Source of the DNA: an uncultured Clostridia bacterium
Lineage (GTDB): Bacteria > Bacillota > Clostridia > Christensenellales > Borkfalkiaceae
Length of the DNA stretch: 6,577 nt
Assembly: GCA_947632165.1 (NCBI GenBank)
Contig: CANROI010000078.1
Coordinates: forward strand, 1 to 6,577
Direction of reading: 5' to 3'
Shown here piece by piece: positions 5,531 to 6,577 of this stretch. The position numbers and the translations under genes were made by a program. Positions within the stretch are counted from its first letter, which is position 1, and the number at the start of each line of letters is the position of its first letter. Below the pieces are notes generated by a model. It was given only the letters and a program-made list of their open reading frames with translations, searched no databases and was not told where the DNA came from.

Positions 5531-6577
5531 CTATGCCTTGATCTCCTCGATCGTGTAGCACTCGATGAAGTCGCCGACCTTGATCTCGTTGAAACCCTCG
5601 ATCGCGCAGCCGCATTCGAGCCCGCCCGAGACTTCCTTCGCGTCGTCTTTGAAGCGTTTGAGCTGCTTGACGCCGCCCTCGACGATCATGACGTCGTCGC
5701 GGTAGATGCGCAGCTTCCCGCCGCGGACGAGCTTGCCCTCGGTGACATAGCAGCCCGCGACCGTGCCGACGCCCGTGATGTTGAAGGTCTGCAAGACCTG
5801 CGCCTTGCCCATGTAGATCTCGTGATACTTGGGCGCGAGCATGCCCTTGAGCGCCGCCTCCATGTCGTCGATGAGCTCATAGATGATGCGGTAGCTCCTG
5901 ACGTCCACCTTGCTGCGCTCCGCAAGCTGCTTCGCCTTGGTATCGGGACGGACGTTGAAGCCGATGATGATCGCGTTTGCGCTGTCCGCAAGCATGACGT
6001 CGCTCTCGTTGATTGCGCCCGCGCCCGCATGGATGACCTTGATCTTGACTTCCTCGTTCGAGAGCTTTTCGAGCGACGCTCTGACCGCCTCGACCGAGCC
6101 CTGCACGTCGCCTTTTACGATGACGTTGAGCTCCTTCATCCCCTCGCTGACCTGTGCGAACACGTCGTCGAGCGTGACCTTCGTGGTCTCCTTGATCATG
6201 GATTCGCGCTGTCTGCTCTTGCGCTCTTCCTGCACCTGCTTCATGAGCGTCTGATCGACCGCGAAGATGGTGTCGCCCGCATTGGGGACGTCCTCGAGCC
6301 CGAGGACGGAGACTGCCGTGGAGGGTCCCGCCTCCTTGACCGTCCTGCCCTTGTCGTCGATCATCGCGCGGACTCTGCCCATCGTCGTGCCCGAGATGAG
6401 ATTGTCGCCCGTGTGCAGCGTCCCGTTCTGGACGAGCACACTCGCCATCGGGCCCTTGCCCTTATCGAGCTTCGCCTCGATGATGACGCCCTTCGCCTTG
6501 CGGTCGGGATTGGCTTTGAGTTCCTGCATCTCCGCGACGCGATAGATATTTTCGAGCAGTTTGTCGATGCCCTCGCC
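5531..6577 (-). CDS. infB: Translation initiation factor IF-2, C-terminal part (5' end beyond window)
   Basis: IF-2 is a GTPase that recruits initiator fMet-tRNA to the 30S subunit and promotes 50S joining. The last 348 residues are visible. The frame stays open to the right edge, and the Met at 6529 is internal because homologous sequence (GEGIDKLLENIYRVAE) precedes it. The GTPase P-loop and switch motifs lie outside the window. Visible parts are the end of the G domain, the beta-barrel domain II (AKGVIIEAKLDKGKGP, VLVQNGTLHTGD, GRVRAMIDDKG), domain III (LNVIVKGDVQGSVEAV, IIIGFNVRPD) and the fMet-tRNA-binding C-terminal domain (GTVAGCYVTEGKLVRGG, LKRFKDDAKEV, ECGCAIEGFNEIKVGD). The stop is TAG, 19 bases before rbfA. 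It is the most upstream gene seen in this operon; in relatives nusA and the ylxR/ylxQ genes usually precede it. Confidence 0.98.
   Translation of the reverse strand, partial: GEGIDKLLENIYRVAEMQELKANPDRKAKGVIIEAKLDKGKGPMASVLVQNGTLHTGDNLISGTTMGRVRAMIDDKGRTVKEAGPSTAVSVLGLEDVPNAGDTIFAVDQTLMKQVQEERKSRQRESMIKETTKVTLDDVFAQVSEGMKELNVIVKGDVQGSVEAVRASLEKLSNEEVKIKVIHAGAGAINESDVMLADSANAIIIGFNVRPDTKAKQLAERSKVDVRSYRIIYELIDDMEAALKGMLAPKYHEIYMGKAQVLQTFNITGVGTVAGCYVTEGKLVRGGKLRIYRDDVMIVEGGVKQLKRFKDDAKEVSGGLECGCAIEGFNEIKVGDFIECYTIEEIKA

Noticed and set aside
6527..6529. ATG at 6529 as an internal IF-2 start
   Set aside because: IF-2 homology continues upstream without a break to the window edge. The known IF-2 shorter forms start upstream of or within the N-terminal region, not after the G domain.
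1..6577. tRNA, rRNA, riboswitch, CRISPR or insertion sequence signals
   Set aside because: No cloverleaf with CCA end, FMN-riboswitch core before ribF, regularly spaced repeats, transposase motifs or terminal inverted repeats could be seen by eye. ribF lies inside the operon with no leader region.

Overview
This is a GC-rich bacterial chromosomal window, coding almost throughout, with G or C favoured at third codon positions. The minus strand carries infB-rbfA-DHH phosphoesterase-truB-ribF, the gene order seen in many Bacillota (Firmicutes). Together with a lipoprotein-type SGNH hydrolase of a kind I associate with clostridia, this suggests a high-GC member of the Clostridia, possibly an uncultured gut lineage. 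That placement is inference from gene order and protein style. No rRNA or other phylogenetic marker RNA is present.

Layout. The plus strand (1-1534) holds the 3' nine-tenths of ung (family 1 uracil-DNA glycosylase, cut by the left edge). It is followed 37 bases later by a complete lipoprotein SGNH/GDSL hydrolase gene with a strong Shine-Dalgarno sequence. A long perfect hairpin with T-rich flanks (about 1543-1602) separates these from the minus-strand genes and probably terminates transcription in both directions. From the right edge back to 1601, the minus strand carries, in transcription order: infB (5' end cut by the window), rbfA, an NrnA-type DHH phosphoesterase, truB, ribF and an endonuclease IV-like TIM-barrel protein. 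Apart from a 19-base gap between infB and rbfA, every junction overlaps by 4 or 7 bases, so these are almost certainly one translationally coupled operon. Its promoter lies outside the window.

How the genes fit together. infB (initiation), rbfA (30S maturation) and truB (tRNA psi55) belong to the translation machinery. The DHH protein probably degrades nanoRNA and/or pAp, and ribF makes FMN and FAD. The operon ends with a putative AP endonuclease. Facing it, beyond the hydrolase gene, is ung, whose product creates the abasic sites that endonuclease IV enzymes cleave. Two base-excision-repair functions therefore lie within about 2.5 kb, but on opposite strands.

I found no mobile element, CRISPR array, tRNA, rRNA or riboswitch, and no gene-free stretch over 300 bases. 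I see no convincing novel system. The points most worth a second look are the variant metal-site motif and operon position of the endonuclease IV-like protein, the Ser-for-Asp change in the hydrolase GDS motif, and small sequence structures around the convergent gene ends.
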